From Gluconobacter cerevisiae (GTDB lineage Bacteria > Pseudomonadota > Alphaproteobacteria > Acetobacterales > Acetobacteraceae): a DNA stretch of 64,000 nt. The stretch spans positions 1 to 64,000 of the forward strand of contig NZ_JABCQO010000006.1 of assembly GCF_015244675.1 (NCBI RefSeq). The letters are read 5' to 3'. How positions within the stretch are numbered: the stretch's first letter is position 1; every line of letters begins with the position of its first letter. A program made the position numbers and the translations under genes. The notes under the pieces are model-generated. The model was not told the DNA's origin. It searched no databases and was given only the letters and a program-made list of their open reading frames with translations. Shown in pieces: positions 41,835 to 51,160 of this stretch.

Positions 41835-44011
41835 TACGAAGAAGATACAAGTTTGCGATAGTGGGAATATTCTCCCATACGGAGGCTTTCTTCAGGTCGC
41901 AGGTTTTCTATATCAACGAACGTAAGAACCGCGCCCAGACAATTTGCATGGTGTGTCCGTAATATTCTCTGTGTCTCGATCACCGAACTTGCAGATGTTT
42001 GATGCCATTTGACAGCGATGATGACGCCTTCGGCAAAAGACGCCAAAACGCCCGCTTCGGGAAAGCTCAGAATGGGTGGCGTGTCAATAATGATCTGATC
42101 GTATTCGCCGCGGTGTTTCTCCAGAAATTCTCCCAAGGCCCCGAAATTCAGTACGCCGCGTTCTCCTGTTTGGCTGGCGACAAAAATGTCCAGCCCCGGG
42201 AGCGCGTCGTGAACGAAACCATCTTCGTGCGCTCTGAGGTCCAAAGCCAGCAGGACGCTAGGGCGGTGAGCGTCACAGTCGATCAGAAGAGCCCGCTTGC
42301 CGAGTGCTCCGATGCTTGCAGCCAGTGAAATGGCGAGCGTGGTTTTCCCTTCACCGCTTTCTGCAGAGGTGATGACCGTGATTTTTGTACGGATTGAGGG
42401 ATTGCCGAATGTTAGGATGGCTCGCATGGAATTGAGCATCCGACCATATAGAGAGTCGCCGGATGTCAGTTGTTCCCGTAGAGAGCCTCTGAAACGTGGG
42501 AGTGCGCCCAATCCAAGTAGGCGCGTTTGTTGCTCCAGTTCTGCAAGCGTTCGAAGACTGCTGCGAGAGCGGTCACGTAGCAGAGCCGCGCCAACGCCCA
42601 AACCTGCTGAAATCAACAGTAGAAGTATGCCGTACTGTTTTTTAGGAGGACCAGCTGGCCCTAATGGCTGGCTTGCGGGTGTTATGAGGCGGGCTTCCGC
42701 TTGCTGTATGGTTGTTTCTGCTGAAATCTGACCAAGACGTGAGAGATAGTCCCGATACAGAGTCTGGGCTGCCGTCGCTTCTCCGACGAGCTGCCGAAGT
42801 CGGATGTCTGCATGCTCTTCTTCTGTCACATTTAGCTGAAGGGCGTTTGTGCGTTCTTTGAGAGCATTTACGCGCTGCTGTGCTGTCTCGGCTTCGTAGC
42901 GCAGATTTTGTAAAAGCTTCTGGCTCTCAATGGAGATCTGAGCATCTATGCGGGCAGCCTGGGCGCGTGCCGCGATCAGCTCGGGATTTTGGTCGAGGGC
43001 CGTGGCAGCCAGGGTCGAAATGCGAGCATTGACCTGAGCCTGCTGAAGCCTGAGATTTTGAATGAGCGGAGAAGTCGTAATCGCAGTAATTGTTCCAATG
43101 CTGCCGCTAGACGTCGCTTCATGATAAATCGCCTGCTTACTCGCTAAATCTGCTTCTGCGTCACCAAGCTCATGATTCATCTGCGTCAGATGGAGATCAT
43201 TGGGCGTAGAAGGCAGCGTAATACGGCCGGCACGCCCAGAGTCTCCTCCTGAATCGTCTCCGAGCAAATGTAGATTATGTTCCTGTCTGTAGCGTGAGAC
43301 TTCTTGTTCCGCTTGAATTGATCTCTCTCGCAAAGGAGCAATCTGTTCTTCCAGAAGAACACTTGCGTTCCGTGCGGCCTGAATTTTGGCTTGTTGTTCA
43401 AAATCAAGATAGGCTTTGACGTAACCATTAGCGATAGCTGGCGCTAATTCGGGTCCTGCAGATCGTGTTGTAATTCCAATGATTGCCGAGCGACCATCAT
43501 TGGCGATGTGCACTTTTCCCATAAGTATGCTTGAGGCGATTTCGTCGCGCTGTTTTGGGGTGAGAGGGACAGAAGGCTTCTCCAGCCCAAACCGCTTTTT
43601 AAGCTGCGATAGAAACGAAGGGTTAAAGGCCTTGGCATATTCAGGCGTGTCAGCGAGGTGCAATCGCTGTGTCACCATCAGAGCAATAGTCGGGCTTTTG
43701 AGAATGCCGAGCTGGGTATTGAGTGCCACCAGATCCAGAGCACGATCAGCATATGGACTGAGTTCTGATGGAGAAATCATACCGCGGGCGCCGATCGCGA
43801 TTTCTGCGACAGATTCGTAATAAGGTTTGAGAGTCGCAATGGCAGCGGCTCCCATCAGGAACGTACCGCCTGTCACGCAGCACATCAGAAGCCTATGTTG
43901 GCGCAGAATGGATGAAATTCGTCCGAAACCTGCGAACTCCTGTTCGGGAGCAGGCCCTATGTCCATCTGAGGGTAGTGTTGTTGAGGCATTGCACTGGAA
44001 ATCTGGCTCAT
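41834..44011 (-). CDS. Wzc/GumC-like polysaccharide co-polymerase with tyrosine-kinase domain
   Basis: This 725-residue inner-membrane protein controls chain length and export. It has an N-terminal membrane segment near 40-60 and a long periplasmic coiled-coil region (about 200-440). A second membrane segment at 460-478 follows a Pro-rich stretch (PLGPAGPPKK). A cytosolic BY-kinase completes it, with Walker A SAESGEGKTT at 549-558, Walker A' LLIDCDAHRP at 575-584 and Walker B IIIDTPP near 640. The C-terminus has only two Tyr (SHY and EYS), not the Tyr-rich tail of E. coli Wzc, so autophosphorylation control may be reduced. Confidence 0.88.
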   Translation of the reverse strand: MSQISSAMPQQHYPQMDIGPAPEQEFAGFGRISSILRQHRLLMCCVTGGTFLMGAAAIATLKPYYESVAEIAIGARGMISPSELSPYADRALDLVALNTQLGILKSPTIALMVTQRLHLADTPEYAKAFNPSFLSQLKKRFGLEKPSVPLTPKQRDEIASSILMGKVHIANDGRSAIIGITTRSAGPELAPAIANGYVKAYLDFEQQAKIQAARNASVLLEEQIAPLRERSIQAEQEVSRYRQEHNLHLLGDDSGGDSGRAGRITLPSTPNDLHLTQMNHELGDAEADLASKQAIYHEATSSGSIGTITAITTSPLIQNLRLQQAQVNARISTLAATALDQNPELIAARAQAARIDAQISIESQKLLQNLRYEAETAQQRVNALKERTNALQLNVTEEEHADIRLRQLVGEATAAQTLYRDYLSRLGQISAETTIQQAEARLITPASQPLGPAGPPKKQYGILLLLISAGLGVGAALLRDRSRSSLRTLAELEQQTRLLGLGALPRFRGSLREQLTSGDSLYGRMLNSMRAILTFGNPSIRTKITVITSAESGEGKTTLAISLAASIGALGKRALLIDCDAHRPSVLLALDLRAHEDGFVHDALPGLDIFVASQTGERGVLNFGALGEFLEKHRGEYDQIIIDTPPILSFPEAGVLASFAEGVIIAVKWHQTSASSVIETQRILRTHHANCLGAVLTFVDIENLRPEESLRMGEYSHYRKLVSSS

Positions 44012-44027
44012 AAGTAATGTTTCCTGC

Positions 44028-45515
44028 TCACCGCGCGCCGCGTCTCAGAAAAACGGCTGGAAGGGTTTTCGCAAGAATTGCGATATCGTGCCAGAGAGTC
44101 CAGTTTCGTACATACCACCGATCGAGTTGGACACGCTCTGCGTAACCGGTATTACTTCTACCGCTGACCTGCCACAATCCTGTAATTCCGGGCCGAATAG
44201 CTTTGTAATAGTCGAAGTTTTCGCCGTAGTGACGCACTTCAGCCTGAACAATCGGCCGCGGTCCTACTAAACTCATATCACCACGCAAAACATTCAGAAG
44301 TTGGGGTAATTCATCAAGGCTTGTCTTTCGGATGAAATGACCCACGCGGGTAATTCTGGGGTCATTGCGCAGTTTTTGGGTTTCCTGCCATTCGGTCGCG
44401 GCCAAAGGATTGGTTTCCAATAAATGCTTCAGTATTGCGTCGGAGTTTTTTGCCATTGAACGGAACTTCAGGCACTTAAACTCACGGCCGTTCTGTCCAA
44501 TACGCCGGTGACCATAAATTGGCTGACCACCGTCAAGAGAAATGAGGACATACAATATTACATAGACTGGCAACGCAAGAATAAGAAGGAGGAGGGCTGC
44601 CAGAAAATCGAATGTGAATTTAAGTCTGCGCTGGAAGGGATTTTCCAGATTGCTTTTATAAGACAGGATAATGGTGTCATGACTGAAGTAAGACGATTGC
44701 GTAAGACCATGTGTAGGCATCCCTGAAATTTGCGGGATTAACGCAAAAGGAACGCGTCTGCGCGTCAGCCATTCGATCATGTCGCGCGAGTGTGGCGCGG
44801 TTGGGTCAAGGCAGAGAATAAACTGAAGCCTCGAAGAAGCGTTTGCATTCTCGGAAGCCAGAAGGGAATTCATTGCCACTTCGGGGCTCAAGGCACCAAT
44901 GACTTCGTAGCTGGACAGCGTCTCGCTGGCCAGAACATGACGAACCTGCGTTGTTTCCTCGGCATCACCGATCAGAACGGTAGGGATTTGCCACAACCGA
45001 AGCGCATGCAGAACGCGTCGGCAACATTGTCTAAGGAACTCTCCAAAAAAAGGAAAGATGATCCAAGGCAGAAGAAGCGCCATTCGCAGACTGGGAATTT
45101 GAAAAGCGAATGCCCAAAACCCGGTTGCCAGAAGGGCGCAGAAAGCAGCCGTAAGCAGACGCCCAAATTCGCTCCAGAATGGAAATCGTATACGATATTC
45201 GCCGCTGGCAAACATATACAGCAAAACGCCGATGCAGATCGGCATTAATGATCTCATCGTATACGAAGTGTTGACGCCGACATCCAGAAATGGCGGATAT
45301 CCAGACGACATGTTGTGCATGATTGCCGCGACCCAACTGCCGAGCCGCACAGAAACAAACATGGCGATTATGTCGCTTACGAGAAAAATCAGGAGAATTC
45401 TTGACGAGCGATCGGATGTTAACCGAGAGCGAGTAGAGTTGGACGTATTTACCGAATTTCCATCCGGAGAAATCGCGAGAGCGTCTTGCGGGAAGGGAGA
45501 ATGGAACAGGCTCAT
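44028..45515 (-). CDS. Undecaprenyl-phosphate sugar-1-phosphate transferase (WcaJ/GumD/AceA-like)
   Basis: The 495-residue initiating enzyme has about five membrane helices, with a CoA-binding-like domain between them. The C-terminal bacterial sugar transferase domain (from about 290) contains [49 protein letters not shown] and [14 protein letters not shown]. It transfers a hexose 1-phosphate, usually glucose, to undecaprenyl phosphate at the cytosolic face. It is the first gene of the minus-strand polysaccharide operon, which ends at 37.5 kb. Confidence 0.9.
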   Translation of the reverse strand: MSLFHSPFPQDALAISPDGNSVNTSNSTRSRLTSDRSSRILLIFLVSDIIAMFVSVRLGSWVAAIMHNMSSGYPPFLDVGVNTSYTMRSLMPICIGVLLYMFASGEYRIRFPFWSEFGRLLTAAFCALLATGFWAFAFQIPSLRMALLLPWIIFPFFGEFLRQCCRRVLHALRLWQIPTVLIGDAEETTQVRHVLASETLSSYEVIGALSPEVAMNSLLASENANASSRLQFILCLDPTAPHSRDMIEWLTRRRVPFALIPQISGMPTHGLTQSSYFSHDTIILSYKSNLENPFQRRLKFTFDFLAALLLLILALPVYVILYVLISLDGGQPIYGHRRIGQNGREFKCLKFRSMAKNSDAILKHLLETNPLAATEWQETQKLRNDPRITRVGHFIRKTSLDELPQLLNVLRGDMSLVGPRPIVQAEVRHYGENFDYYKAIRPGITGLWQVSGRSNTGYAERVQLDRWYVRNWTLWHDIAILAKTLPAVFLRRGAR

Positions 45516-45783
45516 CGGCTCTCTACACTAAAGAAGCTACCGAATAGGATAGCGGTGTTACCTCCCCCTCAATAGCCCTTAACGAAGCAGGCATTAAAGA
45601 ACAATCAAGTGGAAGCAAGAATATTAATCTATGGGAAATCTAGGTTATTACTGGCATAAAATCACATATGGATCTACGGCATTAATAGTTAATAAATCGT
45701 CATAGCATATATATTTTATATATTTTTCTATTGGCTCAACAGGAGCATTTCTGGACGGTTTTTTTTCTGTTAGATGGTGTTTT
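45516..45783. other. AT-rich divergent promoter region of the polysaccharide cluster
   Basis: This interval separates the minus-strand wcaJ-like operon from the plus-strand export operon. It becomes very AT-rich after 45630 (TATATATTTTATATATTT near 45710), so it is the probable promoter region for both. No regulator site or RNA element was recognised. Confidence 0.4.
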
Positions 45784-47124
45784 ATGTTCGTGTGTCGTGA
45801 GAAGGTCGGGTTGCGTCTGCTATTTGCGCTTGAAGTAGGGATTGCATCGCAGCTTTCCTTGTTTCTGAGCGGGGTCGCCCATGCGCAGGTTGTGACGCAG
45901 AACCTCTCTGCTCTGGGGAGCGCTGAAGACGGTCTCTCTGTCGATGCGTTTCAATCGGACACAGATCGCCGATATGGATCACAAGGTTTGCGATATGGAC
46001 CTTGGGCGATTAACGGGGAAGTATCTGAAGGGGGCGGGTATACCAACAACGCCGACCAGATGATGGGCGGGGTGCCAAGTGCGGTCAGCGTAACCAATGC
46101 GGACGTTGAAGGATTATTGACCCAGAGTCGAAGGCTTCTCAATCTTGGCGCCAAGGTCAGCGAACAGTATTATCCCGAGCGGAAACTGCAGAATCAAACC
46201 AACTGGGCGGCGTTTCTGCGTGGATATGAACAACTTGGCCGTCATCGTGTCTCCTACCGTTTGAGTCATGAGAAGATGACTCAGATGCCGTCTGATCTGG
46301 GGGCTTTTGCCGTCAATCAGCCTATCCCTTATTTTGTGGAAGATCTGAGTCTGGACGATAGGATTGAGACGCACGGCAGGCTCTCGGTTATCCCAAATTT
46401 TGATATGAAACGTTTTCTTTTCACGGATCTCGGAGGCGATAATATCTATCTGAAGCAGTCTTATCGTAACCGATTGCTGTTTTCCGAAGGTTTTGGGCTG
46501 CGTTACAGCCTCGCGGAGGGCAGCGATCTATTAATGATAGCTCAAGGTGTTGAGATCCGGTATTCTAATAACCGGTTTCATCTTCCCTCACGGGACTCTA
46601 ACGGATTTTCGACCCTGCTGGGCTATGATTATGAAATGCCAGGTCCTTTCAGCATTCGTGTGTTGGGAGGGTATCAGAATCGATCTTATAATGTTTCAGC
46701 CTATAAAACTCTCAATACGTTTTATGCGGAGCTTCGTGGAACATGGACGCCCACTCGCCTAACGCGAGTTTCTTTGACAGTATCGCGTGGAATTGCTGAC
46801 AGTGCGTTTGAAAGCGTAATCGGTTTCATTTATACAACTGCCGCTATTGATATCCGTCAGGTCTATTCTCGTAATATCGTACTGCATGCCGGGTTTCAGC
46901 TGCAACAGGGTGGAGCCGGGCAAACGCCAGCTATTTTCCAGAACACCCCGCTGGATCAGACAATGACATCACAGTTGAGCGCCAATTTTACTGTTGGCGT
47001 TAACTGGGCGCTGAACCAGCATTTTTCTCTTGAGGCATCTAACGTCTATCGAAATGCTAATGCTGTAGGAAGCAGCCGATACAATATCGACATGGCTATG
47101 ATAAGCGTGAAATATCAATTATGA
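45784..47124 (+). CDS. Outer-membrane beta-barrel protein of the polysaccharide cluster
   Basis: The 446-residue protein has a long signal peptide (core GIASQLSLFLSGVAHA) and a body of alternating amphipathic strands: FSIRVLGGYQNRSYNV, FYAELRGTWTPTRLTRVSLTVSRG and IVLHAGFQLQQGG. It ends MISVKYQL. This fits a BBP2/outer-membrane-beta-barrel family protein. Similar barrels accompany GumB/Wza proteins in Acetobacteraceae polysaccharide clusters and may act as the outer-membrane exit partner. It is followed 13 bp later by the GumB-like gene. Confidence 0.75.
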   Translation: MFVCREKVGLRLLFALEVGIASQLSLFLSGVAHAQVVTQNLSALGSAEDGLSVDAFQSDTDRRYGSQGLRYGPWAINGEVSEGGGYTNNADQMMGGVPSAVSVTNADVEGLLTQSRRLLNLGAKVSEQYYPERKLQNQTNWAAFLRGYEQLGRHRVSYRLSHEKMTQMPSDLGAFAVNQPIPYFVEDLSLDDRIETHGRLSVIPNFDMKRFLFTDLGGDNIYLKQSYRNRLLFSEGFGLRYSLAEGSDLLMIAQGVEIRYSNNRFHLPSRDSNGFSTLLGYDYEMPGPFSIRVLGGYQNRSYNVSAYKTLNTFYAELRGTWTPTRLTRVSLTVSRGIADSAFESVIGFIYTTAAIDIRQVYSRNIVLHAGFQLQQGGAGQTPAIFQNTPLDQTMTSQLSANFTVGVNWALNQHFSLEASNVYRNANAVGSSRYNIDMAMISVKYQL

Positions 47125-47137
47125 TAAAGTTCTCATC

Positions 47138-47728
47138 ATGACAAAAAACTCTTGGATGCCGTTGTTGCAGAGTCTGCGAAAATATATCCTTTTTCCTGTA
47201 TCGGGCATTGCTCTGGCTGCCTGTAGCCCAGGTGCCGGTCTCTCTCCGGTGCCTGTATACGATCCAGTGCAATATCATCTCGGGACTGATGATGAGGTGC
47301 GCCTGATAACATACGGTCAGGATCAGTTAACCTCTGATTTTCGAATCGATAGTGCGGGTAATATTGATGTCCCGTTGCTTGGCAATGTTCATGCGTCAGG
47401 TCTGACGACGGAGCAGCTTGGGCAGCAGGTTACGGCGGCTCTGCGACAGAAAGCCATTCTACGGGATGCAAAGATCGCGGTTCAGGTTACGGCTTATCGT
47501 TTGATTTCGATAATTGGCGAGGTCGAACATCCGGGACAGTATGCATATCAGCCGGGTATGACGATGCTTTCAGCTGTCGCGGCCGCTGGGGGTTTTACAT
47601 ACCGTTCTTGGGAAAAATACGCGTACACAATCCGTCAGGAGGGAGGCTACACGGTCGCCGGACTGCTTTATCCCCAGAATTTCGTCAAGCCGGGGGATGT
47701 CATCAAGGTCTATGAACGGCATTTCTGA
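47138..47728 (+). CDS. Polysaccharide export lipoprotein (Wza/GumB-like, OPX family)
   Basis: The 196-residue lipoprotein has a lipobox ending IALAAC near residue 30. The export domain starts YHLGTDDEVRLITYGQDQL, with FRIDSAGNIDVPLLGNVHASGLT, and a SLBB-like fold ends ISIIGEVEHPGQYAYQPGMTMLSAVAAAGG. It is short, like GumB (about 210 aa) rather than Wza (about 380), so it lacks the C-terminal helix that forms the outer-membrane pore. The barrel protein encoded just upstream might supply the pore. Confidence 0.88.
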   Translation: MTKNSWMPLLQSLRKYILFPVSGIALAACSPGAGLSPVPVYDPVQYHLGTDDEVRLITYGQDQLTSDFRIDSAGNIDVPLLGNVHASGLTTEQLGQQVTAALRQKAILRDAKIAVQVTAYRLISIIGEVEHPGQYAYQPGMTMLSAVAAAGGFTYRSWEKYAYTIRQEGGYTVAGLLYPQNFVKPGDVIKVYERHF

Positions 47729-47778
47729 TGCCGAAGATCTGATTCTCTAGTCGGAGTGTTGCTACCCAGTGGCAATGC

Positions 47779-47958
47779 TCAGGAAAAGAGCCAGTAGCCG
47801 CCAGCAATCCAGAAGAATGTTCCCAGAAACGCTGCAAGGCCAATTCCGCTACCCGCGATTGGCGATTTATCTTCTGCCGAAGCGGGTTTCGTTGAATGAA
47901 TGCAGGCACCTGCCATGGACTGGCGTTCGATGGCAGCAGAATGAGAAAAAAGAGACAT
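47779..47958 (-). CDS. Possible small tail-anchored membrane protein
   Basis: On the minus strand a 59-codon frame starts at 47958 with GGATGG a few bases upstream. It encodes a polar N-terminal half and a C-terminal hydrophobic segment GIGLAAFLGTFFWIAGGYWL. It fills the only sizeable gap in the plus-strand operon. Its ATG and the glycosyltransferase ATG are the two strands of the same CATG. No homologue is recognised, and it may be a chance frame. Confidence 0.35.
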   Translation of the reverse strand: MSLFSHSAAIERQSMAGACIHSTKPASAEDKSPIAGSGIGLAAFLGTFFWIAGGYWLFS

Positions 47959-49105
47959 GAAATCCATCCGAGTTGCGATCGTACATGAATGGCTTGAAAA
48001 TTGGGCCGGCTCTGAGCTTGTCATCGAGCAATTAATTAAGTGTTACCCGGATGCGAAAATCTTTGCCGTTGTGGATTTTTTATCTCCGAAAGATCGAGCA
48101 CGACTCGGCGGCCGCGAAATTCAGACCTCATTCATTCAGAAACTACCCTTTGCGCGTAAACTTTTCAGACATTATCTCGGTTTGATGCCTCTCGCCGTAG
48201 AGCAATGGGACCTGGCTGGATTCGATATCGTCATCTCCAGTCATCATGCAGTAGCAAAGGGAGTTATTACAGGCCCTGATCAGCTCCATGTGTCCTATGT
48301 TCATTCACCAATGCGTTATGCATGGGACTTTCAGAATACCTATCTCCGTCAGAGCGGGCTGCATCGTGGACTACGCGGTCTCTATATTCGCTGGCTTTTC
48401 CACCGTTTGAGGAACTGGGATGTCCGTGCGGCAGCTGGGGTGGACGCGTTTATCGCCAACTCCCATTATATTGCCCGTCGGATCCGGAAAACATGGCGTC
48501 GTGACGCTGCGGTCATTCCTCCTCCCGTCAATCTAGAGCGTTTTTCGGTCGCTCAGGAGAAGAAAGACTATTACGTCGTGGTTTCGCGGCTAGTGCCTTA
48601 CAAGCGGATTGATCTGGTGGTGGAAGCCTTCAGAAGCATGCCTGAAAGAAAACTGATCGTCATTGGCGGAGGAACGGATCTTGAGCTTGTTCGTGAAAAG
48701 GCTGGAGATGCTCCCAATATCGCGATCAAAGGACATGTTTCTGATTCCGAGCTTCAGTCGACGTTAGGGGGAGCCAGAGCTTTCGTCTATGCGGGTGAAG
48801 AAGATTTCGGTATTTCTCTGGTCGAGGCACAGGCAGCTGGAACGCCAGTCATTGCCTATGGTCGCGGGGGAGCATGTGATATCGTTCAGCCAGGCGTGAC
48901 GGGTCTTCTTTTTGACACCCAGAGTGCGGAAAGCATTGTCGCGGCTGTTCAAAAATTCGAAGAGCATGAACAGGATATGACGCCCGAACTGTGTCATCAG
49001 AATGCACTCCGTTTTTCAGAAGATTTGTTCCGTTCGCGCTTTACGGCATTTGTCGAGCAGCAATGGCGGGAGTTCATGCCTTCCCGGTCGAACGACAAGG
49101 TCTGA
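47957..49105 (+). CDS. Glycosyltransferase family 4, WbaZ-like
   Basis: The 382-residue GT-B glycosyltransferase has VAIVHEWLENWAGSELVIEQL at the start (acceptor-side Gly-rich loop). HSPMRYAWDFQNTYL follows near residue 118, typical of WbaZ mannosyltransferases. The EX7E motif in EEDFGISLVEAQAAGTPVIAYGRGG marks the donor domain. It likely transfers mannose or a related hexose to the lipid-linked unit. It is 2 bp from the next gene start, in a plus-strand operon with the polymerase and PAP2 genes. Confidence 0.87.
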   Translation: MKSIRVAIVHEWLENWAGSELVIEQLIKCYPDAKIFAVVDFLSPKDRARLGGREIQTSFIQKLPFARKLFRHYLGLMPLAVEQWDLAGFDIVISSHHAVAKGVITGPDQLHVSYVHSPMRYAWDFQNTYLRQSGLHRGLRGLYIRWLFHRLRNWDVRAAAGVDAFIANSHYIARRIRKTWRRDAAVIPPPVNLERFSVAQEKKDYYVVVSRLVPYKRIDLVVEAFRSMPERKLIVIGGGTDLELVREKAGDAPNIAIKGHVSDSELQSTLGGARAFVYAGEEDFGISLVEAQAAGTPVIAYGRGGACDIVQPGVTGLLFDTQSAESIVAAVQKFEEHEQDMTPELCHQNALRFSEDLFRSRFTAFVEQQWREFMPSRSNDKV

Positions 49106-49106
49106 C

Positions 49107-50510
49107 ATGCCTCTGACCGCGATGGGGCTGATTTTCTGGCCCCTCAGCTTCATTTTCTTTTTTAAGAAAAATCCGCAACGACTGCTGGAATTGGCCTTTC
49201 TGGGAGGCGTCTTTCAGGCAGCGGCGATTCTGGTTATGGGAGGCCTTGGCCTGCAGCCAGTCATGGCTCCCGGTATGTTGTTCATTGCTTTTATGAGCCT
49301 CCAGCTGGTGTTGGGTGTCAAGTTTCGAGCAGCGGGGCCGGTCCTCAGATTCTGCACGCCGCTTTTCCTTGCGTTCTTATGGGCGTTGCTCGGCTCCATC
49401 CTGCTTCCACGCCTTTTTGAAGGTGTGGTTCTGGTGTGGCCACAGAAGCTTGATGAGGTAGCAGCCCGGGTCCCTCTCGCGCCCACGCGCGGAAACATGA
49501 CCCAGGATTGTTACCTGATTCTCAACCTTATCATGTTTGTCATGACTGTTTTTTTTCTGACGCGGCGTGAAGCAGACCCGCGTCGGCTTTATAACGCCTA
49601 TCTGGTCGGAGCTGCCCTGGCGTGTCTGGTCGGTTTTTGGGAGATGGCGCACCGCCTGGTCGGAAGCATTCCATTTCCAAAAGAATTTTTCTATTCCAAC
49701 CCTGGTTGGGCAGTGCTTGATGAGCAGATGAGCGGTCCGGTACCGCGCATTAACGGCACCTTCACCGAACCCGCAGCCTGTGCGACGTTCCTCATAGGAA
49801 CGCTTTATTCAACCGTATGGTGCACCCTGAGAGGGTATGGAAACTGGGCGACGCGGTTGATGGTTTTTCTCAGCACTCTGTGTCTGTTAATGACGACGTC
49901 GACCACAGGTTATGTCGCCATGCTGATCGGGCTGGGTCTGTTGATCGTTTATGCCGTGTTGAGTCGTGAGAGACGACTGTTTCGGCGTCTGATGATGTTC
50001 ATTGCAGGTGGAATACTGTGTATGGGTGTGACCACGCTGGCTCTGACAGCTTTTGCTCCCGATGTCATCAAGGCGGCAGCAGAAGTCATGCTGGAAACGC
50101 AGGATAAAAAGCAGTCAGCCTCTTATGAAGAACGCACCCAGAAGGATGCTGACTCTTACCAGCTCGCGTTTGACACCTATGGTCTTGGTACCGGTTGGGG
50201 AAGCGACCGGTCCTCCAGTCTTCTTCCCGGGTTCTTGGCGACGATAGGTATTGTGGGTGTTCTGCTTCTCGTTATTTGGAATGGAAGTCTGTTTCTGAAA
50301 ATATATCGCACCCTCAAGGCTGCGGCGAGCGAGCGATCATTTGATGCCTGGATCATTGAGGCGACATTCACGGCGTTGCTCGGACGAACCGTAGCAACGC
50401 TTATTTCAGGGCCAGTTCTGGGCACGATGGATTTTTATGTGTTGCTGGCCATGCTGGTATCGGCGTTGATTCGCCTTCAGACCAAAACAGGAAAGCGGGT
50501 GCGTGCCTGA
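49107..50510 (+). CDS. Wzy-like polysaccharide polymerase
   Basis: This 467-residue inner-membrane protein has about ten helices and a large central periplasmic loop (DEQMSGPVPRINGTFTEPAACATFL), the usual Wzy/O-antigen-ligase layout. A second loop contains DAYQLAFDTYGLGTGWGSDRSSS-type sequence, typical of polymerases. It joins repeat units by block transfer from undecaprenyl diphosphate. The ATG at 49107, one base after the previous stop and with AAGG upstream, fits better than the longer frame reaching into the previous gene. Wzy families are poorly conserved, so the call rests on topology and context. Confidence 0.75.
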   Translation: MPLTAMGLIFWPLSFIFFFKKNPQRLLELAFLGGVFQAAAILVMGGLGLQPVMAPGMLFIAFMSLQLVLGVKFRAAGPVLRFCTPLFLAFLWALLGSILLPRLFEGVVLVWPQKLDEVAARVPLAPTRGNMTQDCYLILNLIMFVMTVFFLTRREADPRRLYNAYLVGAALACLVGFWEMAHRLVGSIPFPKEFFYSNPGWAVLDEQMSGPVPRINGTFTEPAACATFLIGTLYSTVWCTLRGYGNWATRLMVFLSTLCLLMTTSTTGYVAMLIGLGLLIVYAVLSRERRLFRRLMMFIAGGILCMGVTTLALTAFAPDVIKAAAEVMLETQDKKQSASYEERTQKDADSYQLAFDTYGLGTGWGSDRSSSLLPGFLATIGIVGVLLLVIWNGSLFLKIYRTLKAAASERSFDAWIIEATFTALLGRTVATLISGPVLGTMDFYVLLAMLVSALIRLQTKTGKRVRA

Positions 50511-51129
50511 CGGCCTCGTAAGTGTCATCGGATTTTTCAGTGACTTCGGAGACGAAAATATCCTGTGGCCAGTGATGGCTCTGAGTAGCTTTCTGCTGAT
50601 CGTGCAGGGACGGCGGAAGATATTTTTTCAGTGGCTGGCTCTGGTAATCTTGGTGTTTGGCGCAATGTTGGTGCTCAAATTACGGTTTGAGGCATGCGGC
50701 CGGATTCCGGGCCAGAATCTTTACAGTCCAAGTGGGCATACAGCAGGTACGACGTTCGTTTATGGCAGCATGGTTGTGCTGTTTGGCCGATCGCCGATTA
50801 CGGGTTTTGTGGTGGCTCTGGGGATTGCACTGCTCGCTGGCGCCGCACGCGTTTGGCTGCATGTACATTCCATTGTCGAGGTTTGTGTCGGTGCTGCAGT
50901 AGGGCTGCTGGGCGTTTTGTTGCTTGTGCTCGCACGATATCGGGAAATGCAGACGTCCTTACAAAAAAAACAGCCCGAATGGTCAGTGGTAATGTTTTTT
51001 GCAGCAGTTCTGATCGTTGCATTGTCATTGCACGGTTTACGTTCTCCGGCAGAAGTATGGCTCGAATATTTTTCACATCGGTTTGTTGCACCATTCAGGC
51101 ACTGTCCTGTAACACTTCCAGTCGCCTAA
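50503..51129 (+). CDS. PAP2-superfamily membrane phosphatase
   Basis: The 208-residue integral-membrane protein carries PAP2 signatures: KLRFEACGRIPG as the first motif, SPSGHTAGT as the second and ARVWLHVHSIVEV as the third. The acid residue of motif three is Glu instead of the usual Asp, and Ala replaces the Ser before Arg. It is likely a undecaprenyl diphosphate or lipid phosphatase recycling the carrier after polymer release. It starts with GTG at 50503, overlapping the polymerase stop by 8 nt, with AGGA upstream. Confidence 0.8.
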   Translation: MPDGLVSVIGFFSDFGDENILWPVMALSSFLLIVQGRRKIFFQWLALVILVFGAMLVLKLRFEACGRIPGQNLYSPSGHTAGTTFVYGSMVVLFGRSPITGFVVALGIALLAGAARVWLHVHSIVEVCVGAAVGLLGVLLLVLARYREMQTSLQKKQPEWSVVMFFAAVLIVALSLHGLRSPAEVWLEYFSHRFVAPFRHCPVTLPVA

Positions 51130-51160
51130 CCCTGTTTTTGTTCAAATCTGGAAAAGTACC

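Noticed and set aside
49002-50510. Extended start of the Wzy-like gene inside the preceding glycosyltransferase gene
   Set aside because: The additional residues are not hydrophobic like the rest of the protein, and the ATG at 49107 has a ribosome-binding site right after the previous stop.
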